DNA from: Dipteris shenzhenensis
Taxonomy: Eukaryota; Polypodiophyta; Polypodiopsida; Gleicheniales
Reading direction: 5' to 3' (one strand)
Length of the DNA stretch: 64,000 bases
Assembly (NCBI GenBank): GCA_047967505.1
Contig: CM106538.1
In this document: positions 34,210 to 46,130 of the stretch, piece by piece
How the letters are laid out: each line of letters begins with the position of its first letter
How positions within the stretch are numbered: the first letter of the stretch is position 1
Made by a program: the position numbers and the translations under genes
Notes under the pieces: model-generated
Told to the model about the DNA's origin: nothing
The model's database searches: none
What the model saw: only the letters and a program-made list of their open reading frames with translations

Positions 34210-36230
34210 AGCTTACGACATCCAAAACCAAGACTACACTGGTAGTAGCTACACAATAACCTACTCTTAAAAAGGGAGTAGTGACACAAGAACCTACTAT
34301 AAGGTCGATAAAGTGCAAGGCAACAATAGTTCAAGGCATTTATGGTTTTTTCCATGAGGAAAACGGAATTCAGTCCAACCCCATAGCAATCAATGCACAA
34401 GAACCTACTCTTAAAAATAGAGTAGATCCATAAGAACCTGGTACAACAGAAGGTACCAGAGACCTTAACAAAGTGTTGCTACTACCATCGAAGGAAAATA
34501 CTCACCAACAAAGGTCTAGGTCTAATTAAAGACACTTCAATCCATGATATCCTAAGGCACTCCTTCACATGAGGAACACCAATTGATCCTACACCAAGAT
34601 CTCTATAGGATGAGTTTTGCTGTAGGGTGAATTTGATGACATCAAAATGGGACTGGATGAGTTTCTTGTGCTCTTCTTGTGATCCTCAAAGATTTGTTTT
34701 CACTTACATTTACTAACACCATCCTTCATTTGCTAACCCCAACTCTCCCTCCTCTTTTAATTTCTTCTTATTCTTATTCTTTTTTATGCTTATTAACACT
34801 AGTACCCACTTCACCATTTGAGCCTACCAATGTCATATCCATTTAATTTATAGGAATTTCCTAGAACCCAAAATGCTATAAGCCTCTTCAACCATAGTCC
34901 TCATTTTAGGAGTTAGTATGTTGGATTATCAATCTCCTCTCAATTTGATGACTCAAAGAAATAAAGCTCTAGATCACTGCAACCTTAATGGGCTCAAAGA
35001 AACTACCAAGCAAAGTCCTCCATATAATGCAATCCATCAAATGAATTTTCATGGAAGTTCTATGAAGAGAAGCGAGACAAAATGTCATGCATAACTCTAG
35101 ACGTTCAAACATGGCATGTCAAAGACATAGTCTGATGAGAATCCAATAAAAAGCCCACTCAAAGCAAATATGGGACTTAAGGAGGAGCATGTGAATACAC
35201 TATACTTACTCTACGAACACTAACACCACTAGAATCTTATATCAACTCCTATTAACACCTTCTTCATCCTAATTTATACCTTAGATTTTTCTTGTACTTC
35301 CTCTTTCTTTGAAAGCTCTTAAATACTTAGCTCCAATCCCTACCAAACATCTAGCCATTGCAATCGCTCATGCCCTATTGTGCCAATTATTGTGGAATCC
35401 ACAACAAAGGATCCAGTGAAGACCTTTGAAGCATGGCAAATGGAAACATTTCACACAAGTGCACACAAATAGTGACCTTCAACAACAACCCTCCAATAAC
35501 CATGACCATTGCACAATCCAAGGGACTGGTGGCAATGTCATTTGATGGATATAGTGGCAACCCATAGAGCTAGTGGGATTGTGCCTTGGAGCCAAATAAG
35601 CCCACAATGGTTGTAAAAGAATGAGGAAAGAGAGTGGTATAAAGGGAATAAGGTTGGCCCTCCCTTCAAAAGGTGGTATAGATAAAAGGCCAAATGGTTG
35701 ACTTTGGTCTTCACTTGTTGGTTGCAGATATTGGAATACAAGCTCTCGTCCTCCTCTTTAGAGTTGTCTCTTGTGCCCACACAGTGCCTTTTATGTATGC
35801 CATGTTCTCTTCTCCTCTTCCCTTCTTTTTGTTCTTCTCCTCCTATCCCTTCTCCACTCCCCTCTCCTCGTCTCCCTTCTCCACTCCCCTCTCCTCTCCC
35901 TCTTCTTCTCCTTATGGATTCACGATTGCAATAAACTAGGAGTTGCTAGAGTGACACTAGTGGATGGCATTTGCATGCATTGCTCTCCACCTGGAGTAGA
36001 TTGGAGAAGTACTACTTTGGTAAGATCCCCACGACACATGAGTCACCACCGAAGACTACACATGAGCACAATGAGCATTTTTATTAGGAGCAAGGGATCC
36101 ACTCGCTTCTACCATGGTTTATTGGACCTTTAGGCTACAACCTAGCTGCTGCAAGTTGTCCTATATAGTGTTGTAGGTCTATCCAATTGCCCATAAAAGC
36201 TCCAAAGTTCATGTTACCTTTACAAGGCTC
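34210..36230. other. Intergenic, nothing recognised
   Basis: No domain-bearing frame. A CT/TCTCC-rich stretch occurs at 35810-35910. Confidence 0.35.
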
Positions 36231-36272
36231 TCAATGTTCTACAAATTGCAGAGGGTATCCAATATTTTGTAT

Positions 36273-36498
<226 letters not shown>

Positions 36499-36639
36499 GT
36501 TTGTGTTGATATTATGGTCCACTTTCTTCAAAAAAATCAACCCTCCTCGTTGTTTGGTCCATTCATGCATGTGATTTTCCCTTACAATCTTTGGTTTTCC
36601 CTAGGACATATGAAATATAGTACTTTACAATGAGATAAG

Positions 36640-37500
36640 TTGTCACTTGAATAGGGAAAACCATAAGATTCTAAATCCTCATAGGTTCATTGCCACAATA
36701 ATGAAGGACATTGGCTACTAAACACATGCAAACTTGTATTTTGTAGAAACCTCTTCTATCTTTCTTTGTAATTCATTGAATAAATAGGTTGGCATTAGCA
36801 TCTACATAAACATATAGATTTGTATAAATGATATACTATCAAGCATCCCAACCACTTGTATTAGCATTAGTTCCTAACACGAAATTGTCACACCATCAAT
36901 AAAGATGCTCACACCCCCCCCCATGGCTCTCTCCCTCTCTCTCTCTCTGGTACACACTTAAATTCTTGTATATGCTCTATATTTTTAGGGTCATCTAGTC
37001 GAATGTGGATATGGTAGCCAAAGTATACTAATTCTAAACTAGGATTGACCAACCATGTGCACTAATAAGCCAATTAACATTGTAGAATATGATGATGGCT
37101 AGCTTGCATGCATTCTCACTCCCAAATTTAGAAGTTTAATTTTTCCAAGAGGCATATATTTTCTTCAAGTTTGAGAAATGAAACTTCTAGGTAAGACACA
37201 TACACTAGATTGACAATGTGTCATTCAAGGAATGTCTACACAAATATATAGACTACTCTCATGCACATAAAAATGTACATACATTAAATTAAACAAGTAT
37301 TTATAAAATCAACCAAAAAACTACAAATGATGGCTAAGCTTGTGATGTCATAGTAGGTCTGATTCCAAAGATTCTTTGCGACCATGTAGCTTCTAGCTCC
37401 ATTTATGTTTATGGCCTCAAAGTTTATACGTATCTTGCCACGGCATAAACTTGATGGTGTTAGTGATCTATTGGTTTTTATTGTTTCTTGATGAAAATCT
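36640..37500. other. Intergenic, nothing recognised
   Basis: AT-rich, with a short C-run and CT-run near 36915-36945. No gene seen. Confidence 0.35.
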
Positions 37501-37507
37501 AACAATT

Positions 37508-37527
37508 AATATATATATATATATACA

Positions 37528-37589
<62 letters not shown>

Positions 37590-37647
37590 CATACATATAT
37601 GTATACATACACATATATATATGTATACATACATACATACATATATA

Positions 37648-37683
<36 letters not shown>

Positions 37684-37703
37684 TGTATGTATGTATGTAT
37701 GTA

Positions 37704-37789
<86 letters not shown>

Positions 37790-37967
37790 TGTATCACACT
37801 AGCAATCATATGTACCTAGAAAACATATTGCATAGAAAGATATTATACTATAATTTAATAAATTTAATTAATGTAATAATTTATGTTGATTACCTTTACA
37901 ATTGTTTTAATCGTGCTAATCATTGTATTTAAAAATATATGTATATACATATATACATATACATACA

Positions 37968-38003
<36 letters not shown>

Positions 38004-38015
38004 TATATATACATA

Positions 38016-38065
<50 letters not shown>

Positions 38066-38073
38066 GATATATG

Positions 38074-38112
<39 letters not shown>

Positions 38113-38260
38113 CACTCTAGCAATCATATGTACCTAGAGAACATATTACATAGAAAGATATTCTACTATAATTTAATCAATTTAATTAATGTAAGAATTT
38201 ATGTTGATTACCTTTACGATTGTTTTAAACGTGCTAACCATTGTATTTCTATATTTTTAA
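37508..38260 (+). repeat. Duplicated unit: microsatellite plus 150-bp unique flank
   Basis: Compound (AT)n/(ACAT)n/(ATGT)n/(TG)n runs at 37508-37790 and (ACAT)n/(AC)n at 37935-38107. Each is followed by nearly the same ~150-bp flank (AGCAATCATATGTACCTAGA … TTATGTTGATTACC) at 37799 and 38117. Confidence 0.9.
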
Positions 38261-38508
38261 ATAATCTAAGAACATAGCTAGCACCCTAGGGCACCAACTC
38301 CCTTTAGTAAGAAAACCTATCAAAATCTTGAGTATGAGATGAATTTAACAATATGCCATGAGTAAAAATTATTCAAATTAATGTGGTTGTATTCTACACT
38401 AAAAGACCTTCAAATATGTCTTTACATCTTGAAATTTGGGTAACACATGAAAAAGTTACATTAATTTGAAAGGAGATGGGTTTTCATATTTTAGTGTATT
38501 TTCTGTTT

Positions 38509-38527
38509 CCCCCCCCCCCCCCCCCCC
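38509..38527 (+). repeat. Poly-C tract (19 C)
   Basis: Uninterrupted run of 19 C; its length may be unreliable in assembly. Confidence 0.8.
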
Positions 38528-38529
38528 TC

Positions 38530-40145
38530 ATCCAAAAGAACCCCCCCTTGGCCTCACATTATGAAAAATATGTATAAATCTTAAAATCTTGCATATTTTT
38601 CAAGGTATATACCTTATATTTTGTAAGAGGAGGACAAGACATTTTTCATATTTTTCCCTTGCATATTTGAAAATTTTAAAGGAAATCCATGCATATTATA
38701 TATGGACCTTGTCCCCCCATACCCTGGATTTTAGACAAGGGTAGTAACATATTACATATTGAGTTGGCACCTCAGGCTAGCACATCCCATAAGGTCCCAA
38801 GTGTGGTTAATTCCAATGTTAAAACATGAACAATTTCAGGGTCTAGATTCAAAAGCTTTGTAGTCCCTAAATTGATTGGTATCCTTATATACTTGATGGT
38901 AATCTCTCATTATAATTTTCAATTTCCAAAATGCTAAGGGCAATAACACACACACTCGAAGCAACTATAAAAATTGTCATAATTGCATCCATTGCATTTC
39001 CTTGAACTGAATTGATAGTACATTTCATTGAGAAACAACACTAATTGGATTTCTATTATTAAAGGTAGAGCATGCTAGATCAATCATATATGTAATCACA
39101 TGGGACTAGAGAATAACATTGTATTGCCTAAACATATATATATATATATATATTTCACCATCAAACATCAAAACTCTTCTCTCAAATTCATTTTGAAGTA
39201 TGTCCCAATTTTGATTGATTAATTTGAAGATTGTGGCTAGGTAGCTCTTAAATTAATAGTGAAGCATATTTAATACAAAAGCGTAGTGAAGCATTTTGGC
39301 AATTGAAAACATTGAGAACTTTGAAATGTAGTGCAAAATGCAAATACATCCCAAGAAAGGACACATCTCTTAAATTTTACAAAATTTATCGAATAATCCT
39401 CCACCATACATCAATGTGGTTTCTTATAGAGATTTCGTTACAAGATATACAAATATTCCAAATGTATTTACATGTTATGCATATATCTTTATCTCATTGT
39501 ACTATGATATAATTTTTATTATAAACAACCCTATTCATTTTCTCACACTGATATTTTTGTTCACAATTTGTGTTTACATACATACAACGAATACTATGAT
39601 GTGTACCAAAAATGAAAGAGAAAAAACATGTAAGTGAAATCTATTATAATCCTATTATTTATGGGAGATGAAAGGATGAAATGCACATATTTAAGAAGAG
39701 AAAGGACAAATTTTGCACTCAACTTGTATCCCATTAAGGATATCATTAAAGATTATGTAGGGATTAATCAAAAATATGTTTCAAAATGATTTTATTTCAT
39801 ACATTGTACACTTATGCAATTCCAAAAACTTTGCTGAGTAATATAGGTCTTTCACTATGCAATTCCAAAAACTTTGCTGAGTAATATAGGTCTTTCTTGG
39901 TGGACATACTTCAATATGATTATGTTATTTGAAATTAAAATTGATAAAAAAATTTAATAGGAGCTTCAATGGTCACCTCCAAGGACATTCATGTACTTGC
40001 TAAATCTCAAATTCACAACTATTGTAGCATTGGTGTCTATTGCACATCTTGCCCTCACCTATTTCCTCCATTAGGTTTCATATCATCTATACTTCCCATC
40101 CACTTATTTTTAAATCTCTTAATCTCTAAGTTATTACATACATAT
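38530..40145. other. AT-rich intergenic with one small tandem duplication
   Basis: No gene seen. A 43-bp unit (ATGCAATTCCAAAAACTTTG…) is duplicated at 39814-39895. A (TA)n tract lies near 39137. Confidence 0.5.
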
Positions 40146-40148
40146 AGA

Positions 40149-40724
40149 TTGACGTAAGGAGAGAGATATTTGAGATGTCGTTTGTGTTATGTACCACATT
40201 TGAGTTTCTTTTACTTTAAATTTTGTGAGCATTGTCTCTATGGGAAGAAGACTAAATCATCCCATAAAAGAAGGGGAAAGAAAGAACTTGAAAGGCTTGA
40301 TTTGGTGCATTCAGACGGATGTGATACCATGTGTACATGGCCATTTGAATACTATGTGACATTCATTGATGATGCAACTAGAGAAGTGTGGGCTTATGCT
40401 ATATCTCAGAAGAGCAATGTGTTCCAGGTATTTCAAAAATGGTTGGCTTTGGTTGAAAATCAGTTAGGTAGAATGAATAAATGCATATGGACTAACAATG
40501 GTGCAGAGTATCTCTTTCATGACTTCAACATTTTTATGATACACATGGGATCAAGAGGGAGCTCGCATCTACTCCAGAGAAAAATCTAGTTGTAGAACAG
40601 ATGAACCATACCATTGAAGAAATGTTGCAATGTATGCTTTCCAATGCAAGTTTTGTTTGTGGTTTTTGGGTTGAGGCAATGAAGATTGCAGTGCATGTGA
40701 TCAATAGATCACCTAGTAAGAGGG
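40149..40724 (+). pseudogene. Copia integrase fragment
   Basis: The frame reads FCEHCLYGKKTKSSHK, LERLDLVHSDGCDTM, YYVTFIDDATREVWAYAI and IWTNNGAEYLFHDF: pre-integrase zinc end plus the integrase D and D positions. The last part, after a frameshift, has VVFGLRQ or its other-frame version. Same family as the element at 5.3-9.3 kb, in opposite orientation. It is cut by the LTR at 40726. Confidence 0.9.
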
Positions 40725-40725
40725 A

Positions 40726-41038
40726 TGGTTGGTATTTCTAAAGAGCCGCGGTTCCATCGACTACATTGATCTGACTACTCCCCTCATAGCTATAAAGAGG
40801 CGACCTCCCCATTTCATTATACCAGATCAGATCTTCCAACAGAGATCTTCCAGCTAGTAGCTCTTCACCTAGTATCTGTCTAGATCACCATCTAAGCTCT
40901 GTTGTGGGAGCGCACGGGTGGATGGAGCCATCATCTATACTACATCAGTATTGAAGGAAAATTTTGTTCATCTCCAGTTTGCTGTGTACTCTCTATTCTT
41001 TGTTCAGTTTCTGTTCCGTTGTGCCGTGTAATTTAACA
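40726..41038 (+). mobile_element. LTR of a Copia element (313 bp)
   Basis: Ends TGGTTGGTATTTC and GTAATTTAACA. Related to the LTR at 33310-33722 but about 100 bp shorter at the 5' side. It is inserted in the integrase fragment. Confidence 0.7.
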
Positions 41039-41050
41039 TGGTATCAAAGC
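41039..41050 (+). other. Copia primer-binding site
   Basis: TGGTATCAAAGC directly follows the LTR. The internal region is lost after about 15 further bases, at the repeat starting 41067. Confidence 0.85.
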
Positions 41051-41066
41051 CCAGGCGTCTCGAAGG

Positions 41067-41230
41067 ATCATTAGGAAAAAAGGGAGCTCATTTTGGGGCC
41101 TTTTACGGTTTGGAAAAATAAGCTCTCAACCAATCAATAGAAGGCCAACGTAACGTTGAAAATTCACGAAAATAAGAGAAAATAGAAAAAAGAAACAATA
41201 CTTTATGTAAGTACAAGCGTGCTACATTAA
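41067..41230. repeat. Dispersed repeat, second copy of 1562-1740
   Basis: TTAGGAAAAAAGGGAGCTC, ATTTTGGGGCC, CCAATCAATAGAAGGCCAAC and an A-rich tail, in the same order as at 1562. Confidence 0.6.
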
Positions 41231-41544
41231 TGTGGAGATTGGTTTTTTATTCTCAGAAGATCTTTGGACAAGAAGATAGAATCTAAACTGACATTTTATC
41301 TGACAAGATCCTTCCTGCTTCCACCTTCCTTTGAACTTTCAAATGTTGTGCCGCCTTTCGTGCGAAAGGTCTACCATTCTACACCATTGCCTCATTGTGC
41401 AACAGCCTTTCTTTTCCGAAACTGCTCCCTTGATCCTGTTTGGTGTAGAGTAAGATGTTTCTCGTCAACTGTCTGTCTGCCCACTTTCTCTTTCTTGAAA
41501 CTTCAAATTGTTATCTTAGTTACATTACTTTGCTATTGTTACAG

Positions 41545-42960
41545 ATTCAAAATTTCTCCATGGTGAACCAAAACCACGGCCGTTCTTGTGGAAGACACTC
41601 TGTGGATGATAATGCTACCAAGGCAGAATTATACCAAACATCCTTACCCCGTCAACCTGCTTCTTCTATTTCGTTGGTAGAGAATTCAAGTACAGTCAAA
41701 ACGGAAGGAACTTGGGAAAGGTTTAGTGTTTGGAAAGGAGCATGGGTGCTCATGCAACCTAGCAAAAGAAAAAGACCCTAGACAAAAAACATTTTCTTGG
41801 CATCGTGGAAGGGAAGAGTACGAGATTTTAAAATCACCAAAGGGAAGATATCCGTGAAAGAAGTTTTGATTCAGCACGTGTGCATGCATAAAGAACTTGT
41901 CTTGTGAGACTATCCAAAAAATCTTCCGCAACACAGGCCTAATTGTATATTTTTCTATTGTGGTTTTTTTCTTCATGGGGTGTATGGATTTTTAAGATGA
42001 AGCTTTCTCTCTTAGCTTATTGACATTCTTGTGTTGTTTTATTTCAGATTTATATGCTTCATCGTATGAGACATGGCAAAACATCGATTGTATTCTGGGA
42101 TTTATAGATGTTCTGCATGGATCGATAGGAGAACAACAATACCAAGGTCGATGTGCAATAAAGCTAGCTCAATCGGGTATATTTTTTACTGATCATTTTT
42201 ATCAGTTGCTGGACAAAGCTAACACACATGGTGTATTAATAAAACAAGACCTTCCGGCGTGGAATTCAGTGGATTGGCCTCACCCACATTCTAGTGTTAT
42301 AGAGGCATATAGGGCAAAGCTTTTTACAGAAGTACAGAAAGCTCTGAGGCCCAATATTGCCACTAGGATAGTAAAAATTTCTTTGTGCATGCCTCTCACA
42401 GTTTTTGTGGACTTGTTTAATACCTTTCTAGTGAAGGTTTCAAAAACAATGTTCATAGTTAAAGCAACAAATTCGGCATGCATGCCACAATTTTTGGATA
42501 AAGGTTGGGATAAGAAGACATGTAGTTCAGTGTTTTGTGAGGTGGTCCAACCTTCTATGCAACTGAAGTACATGGTTGCATCATAAAATTTTATTTTCTC
42601 TTTTTATTACAAGCGCAGTCGAATGCTAGGCACAAAGCTTGTCCCAATGGATCAAGATGAAGAGTCTTTTGGTGCAGAAAATAAACTTATTGATATTGAT
42701 GTTGTTGAGAATGGTGATGTGCTAGTCAATATCTCATTAAGAGAATGTTGCTCCCTAGCTCAATTGCGCGCAGTGACATTCTGTTTGAGACTGAAGGTTC
42801 TATCTCAAACGACTTTTTATTTATCTACAACAACAGAAAGGTACACCATCTGATTTATCCTAGTCTCATTAAGCATTGCTATTAGTTTAATTTACCACTC
42901 TAATTCATATTGCTTTTTTGCAGTTACTCAAAAGAAGAGAGAGCTCAATAAAATGCAAAG
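41545..42960 (+). pseudogene. Unit A: unrecognised spliced-gene candidate
   Basis: Three stretches look coding. 41545-41905 follows an acceptor-like TTGTTACAG. It has TWERFSVWKGAWVLMQ, a TAG, then IFLASWKGRVRDFKITKGK and a TGA. 42048-42584 follows TTTATTTCAG. It has NIDCILGFIDVLHGSIGEQQ, DLPAWNSVDWPHPHSSVIEA and TEVQKALRPNIA. 42613-42840 has PMDQDEESFGAENK and IDVVENGDVLVNISLREC. A short piece after TTTTTTGCAG (42922) follows. The frames are too long and protein-like to be chance, but stops are present. It converges on unit B. I recognise no family, so membership in the same mobile module is inference. Confidence 0.4.
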
Positions 42961-43085
42961 ACATCGAAAATTTAAAAATTGAGATAACATAGACTCCATA
43001 AACAAAGGTTTTATATTCAATCAAGTAAGATTTTGTACAGAACTGTTTAGCTAAATCTGTAGAACATATTTTTGACATCCATTTT

Positions 43086-45184
43086 CTATTTATGTACAGC
43101 TTGATCCAGAGGCTGCTCTACATTTTCTGGAGGATCTTCTCTCTGCTGCTCCATCCTGTCCGTGCTCCATCTTGTCTCCTCCACTGCCCCAGGAGCCTCT
43201 CTTTGCTGCTTCTCCACCTTCTCCTCAACATCAGCAGTAGGTCTTTGCTCCTGTGTCGGCTCCTCCTCAGCACTATGTGATTGCTCCTGTGGCTTCTGGT
43301 CCTCAGCATTAGGTGCTTCATTTGTGGGATCAAGGTGTATGACACCTTCTTGTACTTTAGAGCTTTCACCCAGCTCCACAGTAGCTGGTACAATAGGTTT
43401 GGGGGAGGCATAGCTCAAAAACCTCCAAATTGTATGAGCTCTAAAATTATGTACATAGTTGGAGCTGAAGCTATCCTCTTTCATTTGCAATGGCAGAGGA
43501 TAATTTAGAACACTTTGTATCATTATGAATTATCTTCAAGCTAAATGAAAAGTATTTTTCCTTACCAGGTCTGGCTGTTCCTTCTCAAAGTAGCTTGAAA
43601 GTATATATTTTGCATTGATCAGCACCCTCCATGCACAACTACTTGAATCATTTTGTTGTGGTGTCTGTACAGTTAGAAAGATATGTTAGAAACTGTTAGC
43701 ATCAGCACAAAACAAAATTATTCAATAAGTTCAAAGACATAGCATTTAATAGACTTTTTACCTCTAGACTTATTGGCTCTATTGAATCCAAAAGAGAGAC
43801 ATTTGGAGGACAGTGATCCAATGCATCTAAAAGCCTTCTAATACAACTGCAATATGTATAATTTAGTTAGTATGATATCAAAATAATGAAGTTTTAAGTT
43901 CAAAAAGCACACACAGCACTTACAATTTCAGCTCTCTGTGTGTGTTTTTTAGAGAGTTGAATAGAAAGCATTGCTTCTGCTAATCTCAATAGACACAAAA
44001 CTCCAGTGGTCACTGCATAAGGAAAAAAGCATAAGAAAATCAAAGGCTACAAGAGTTCCCAATCTTAAAGAAGAATCTTAAAAGAAGTAGTCACCCACAT
44101 ACCTGCTATGGTATGGAAGTAGCAAAACATCAATTACTTCAAAATTGCAGTGTTTGAACCAGCTGGAAATACTCATGGGAGTCTCCTTTGCATCTCTTAA
44201 TTTAGAAGAAATGGCTGGATCAACAATATGGACTGTATGCTGTACAGAGGGGTGAAGCCAGCTTCTCATCATGCTGCATAGGATCAGAAAATAATTAGGG
44301 TAGGTTATAAAGGAGGTACAAGGAGGATTGATTTGCAAAAAATGTAAAATTTATAGACACTTACTAGAGCATTGCAAGAATGATAGTATCTGAGCAATAC
44401 TCATTCTTATGAGCCAATGCTGCTAAGCATTGTTTTGTCAAGTCAAAATCATTCACTGAAACTTCATCCTCAATATGAACAACTACATCATGGCCCAGCT
44501 CCTTCAACCTTCTATGTATCTATAGCTCCTTCTTTCCAGTCTCCACATCTATAACAGATTTTGTTTCTTTTATTTGCTGCTTCAGTGAGTCCTCATAAGC
44601 AGCCTTCCCTCTGGTGTTCTTTGAGTGCGTTACCTCAACAACCTTTACCTCATCAACCTTCAACTTCCTTGTAGGTGGAATTAGCAATATGTCTCTCATT
44701 TTGATGTCCTGCCATTCCACAGGATGAACAAGCTTGTCATACCTCCATCTCACTCTGGACAAAGTGTTGAAGTCTTTGGCCATCAAAGTCACCCTGTGAG
44801 CATGGGCTGCTACAAGCATTGCATCTTCAAAATATTTCTCCAAGTAATCCTCTGCCATTTCCTGTAAGGAAAGAATGGGAGTTCTATTCCACCTGAACCC
44901 AAGGTTCCAACTGTCACAAATTTCTCTCACCAATCTTTGAAAGGGTGCTTTGGGTATTGCAAAGCCTATAGCTTTCTGTTGCCTCCTGATCTCCCTTATC
45001 ACACCTGCACCCTAATTCAATCTTTTGGCCTTTTGCTTGAGCAAGCTCATTGGCTTACCCTTCCTGCCTGTGCAGCTCTTCCCTTTGGAGGCACACTAAA
45101 TTTCTTGGTACCTGCCCCAGCTATTGTTGCTGCAAGCCCTAGCCCTTTGCCAACTTTCCTTGCAGTTGACTTGGTTCTTGCCAT
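43086..45184 (-). pseudogene. Unit B: CENH3-like histone H3 fused to a Ulp1/SENP-type peptidase
   Basis: Exon 1 (45184-45059) encodes an H3 tail, MARTKSTARKVGKG. A 47-bp GT-AG intron follows (45058-45012). Exon 2 (45011-44365) encodes the H3 core: VIREIRRQQKA (alpha-N), PFQRLVREI, FRWN with Trp in loop 1, LSLQEMAEDYL and YFEDAML…HRVTLMAKDF, residues about 46-134. A ~70-residue extension follows. An in-frame TAG (44522-44520) is followed by the same frame (ELGHDVVVHIEDEVSVNDFDL). Later exons (44273-44103, from ~44010, 43846-43762, 43664-43566) carry a C48 peptidase: DVLLLPYHS, DHWSFVSIEI with catalytic His, and TPQQNDSSSCAWRVL with Gln and Cys. The final exon (to 43086) has a Glu/Gln-rich tail. 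The expected catalytic Asp is not conserved. A frameshift in the A-run near 43940 and the TAG suggest a decayed copy. Confidence 0.7.
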
Positions 45185-45263
45185 CACTCTGAAAAACTGC
45201 ATACAAAGGATTGGAAAGAGATCACAGACATGGAGAACATGTTCTAACAAAGAAAAGGCAATC

Positions 45264-45610
45264 ACAGGGGTGGATGAAGCCATATAGAGAAATTTGCAAT
45301 AAAATGCGATATGAGCAGTTTGGAATTTCAAACAGGTCAACATCGCATTTTGCTGCAAATTTTTGAAATGACATGCTGGTGCACTCCTACAGTGATTTCT
45401 ATGTCTCTCCAACTAAATACAGTATGAATGGAGTTTATGCAAGAAGATTACAGCTATGGAAGTCACAAAACCAGAATGACAGGGGTTGATGAAGCAATAT
45501 TTCAATATTTGCAACAAAACGCGATTTCAGCAGTTTGAAATTCCTAAGGCCTTCTCCTCGCATTTTGCTGCAAATTCATGAGGCAGCATGCTGGAATATG
45601 CCTTCAGTCA
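45264..45610. repeat. Two hairpin repeats upstream of unit B (~217-bp period)
   Basis: Two copies of an inverted repeat whose arms are TTTGCAAyAAAATGCGAT and CGCATTTTGCTGCAAATT, about 45 bp apart, start near 45292 and 45509. Both are preceded by ACAGGGGTkGATGAAGC and followed by GACATGCTGG- or GCAGCATGCTGG-like sequence. These are related to the array at 46597. Confidence 0.8.
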
Positions 45611-46051
45611 TTTGAAGGTGTTTGCATAACCCTACAGGATGGATTGAGTCTACGGAAGGCAATAAGTGTGCACAGAGTGAAGGGAGAACCCATAAGTACA
45701 GTTTTACCCTCACATGCAAATATCACACTTGAAGATCTGCATTCCTACAGTGATTTCTCTGTCTTGACTTGAGTCTATGCATTTCCATGCAGGATGGATT
45801 TTTTCTATTTTAGGCAAGAAGATTGCAGAGACTAAGGGGAGAACCCATTGTTACTGACCTGGAATCTATCTGTGGATGTGCTGTGCTGCTGAGGAGTAAC
45901 CTGTGCTGAGGATGAACCTGTGCTGCTGGACAGGATGCTGATGTTGCAGAGTATGGAGGTAGGGAGGCAAGAGAGCAGAGACTGGAGGGCAAGAGGTCTA
46001 AAACAGGATACCACAAATAAGTGCAAATAGAAATAAAGAATCTCTAAATCC

Positions 46052-46130
46052 CACACGTGTGGAATGTAGTCGTTTTTCACACGTGTGGATGGGACCCAGA
46101 TCTCTTGGAGTTTGAAATTTGGCACGTGTG
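46052..46130. promoter_or_regulatory. Cluster of three CACGTG G-boxes
   Basis: CCACACGTGTGG at 46051-46062, CACACGTGTGG at 46078-46088, and GGCACGTGTGAAA at 46121. G-boxes are bound by plant bZIP and bHLH factors. They lie between the divergent starts of units B (45184) and C (47362), so a shared control region is plausible; no transcript data support it. Confidence 0.45.

Noticed and set aside
35694-36133. Ser/Leu/Pro-rich plus frames
   Set aside because: Translation of a TCTCC-rich tract; no domain or gene signals.
37451-38277. Tyr/Ile/His- and Val/Cys-rich open frames on both strands
   Set aside because: Translation of (AT)n, (ACAT)n and (TG)n arrays.
43092-43508. Plus-strand frames rich in Leu/Ser/Cys
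   Set aside because: Antisense shadow of the Glu/Gln-rich last exon of unit B.
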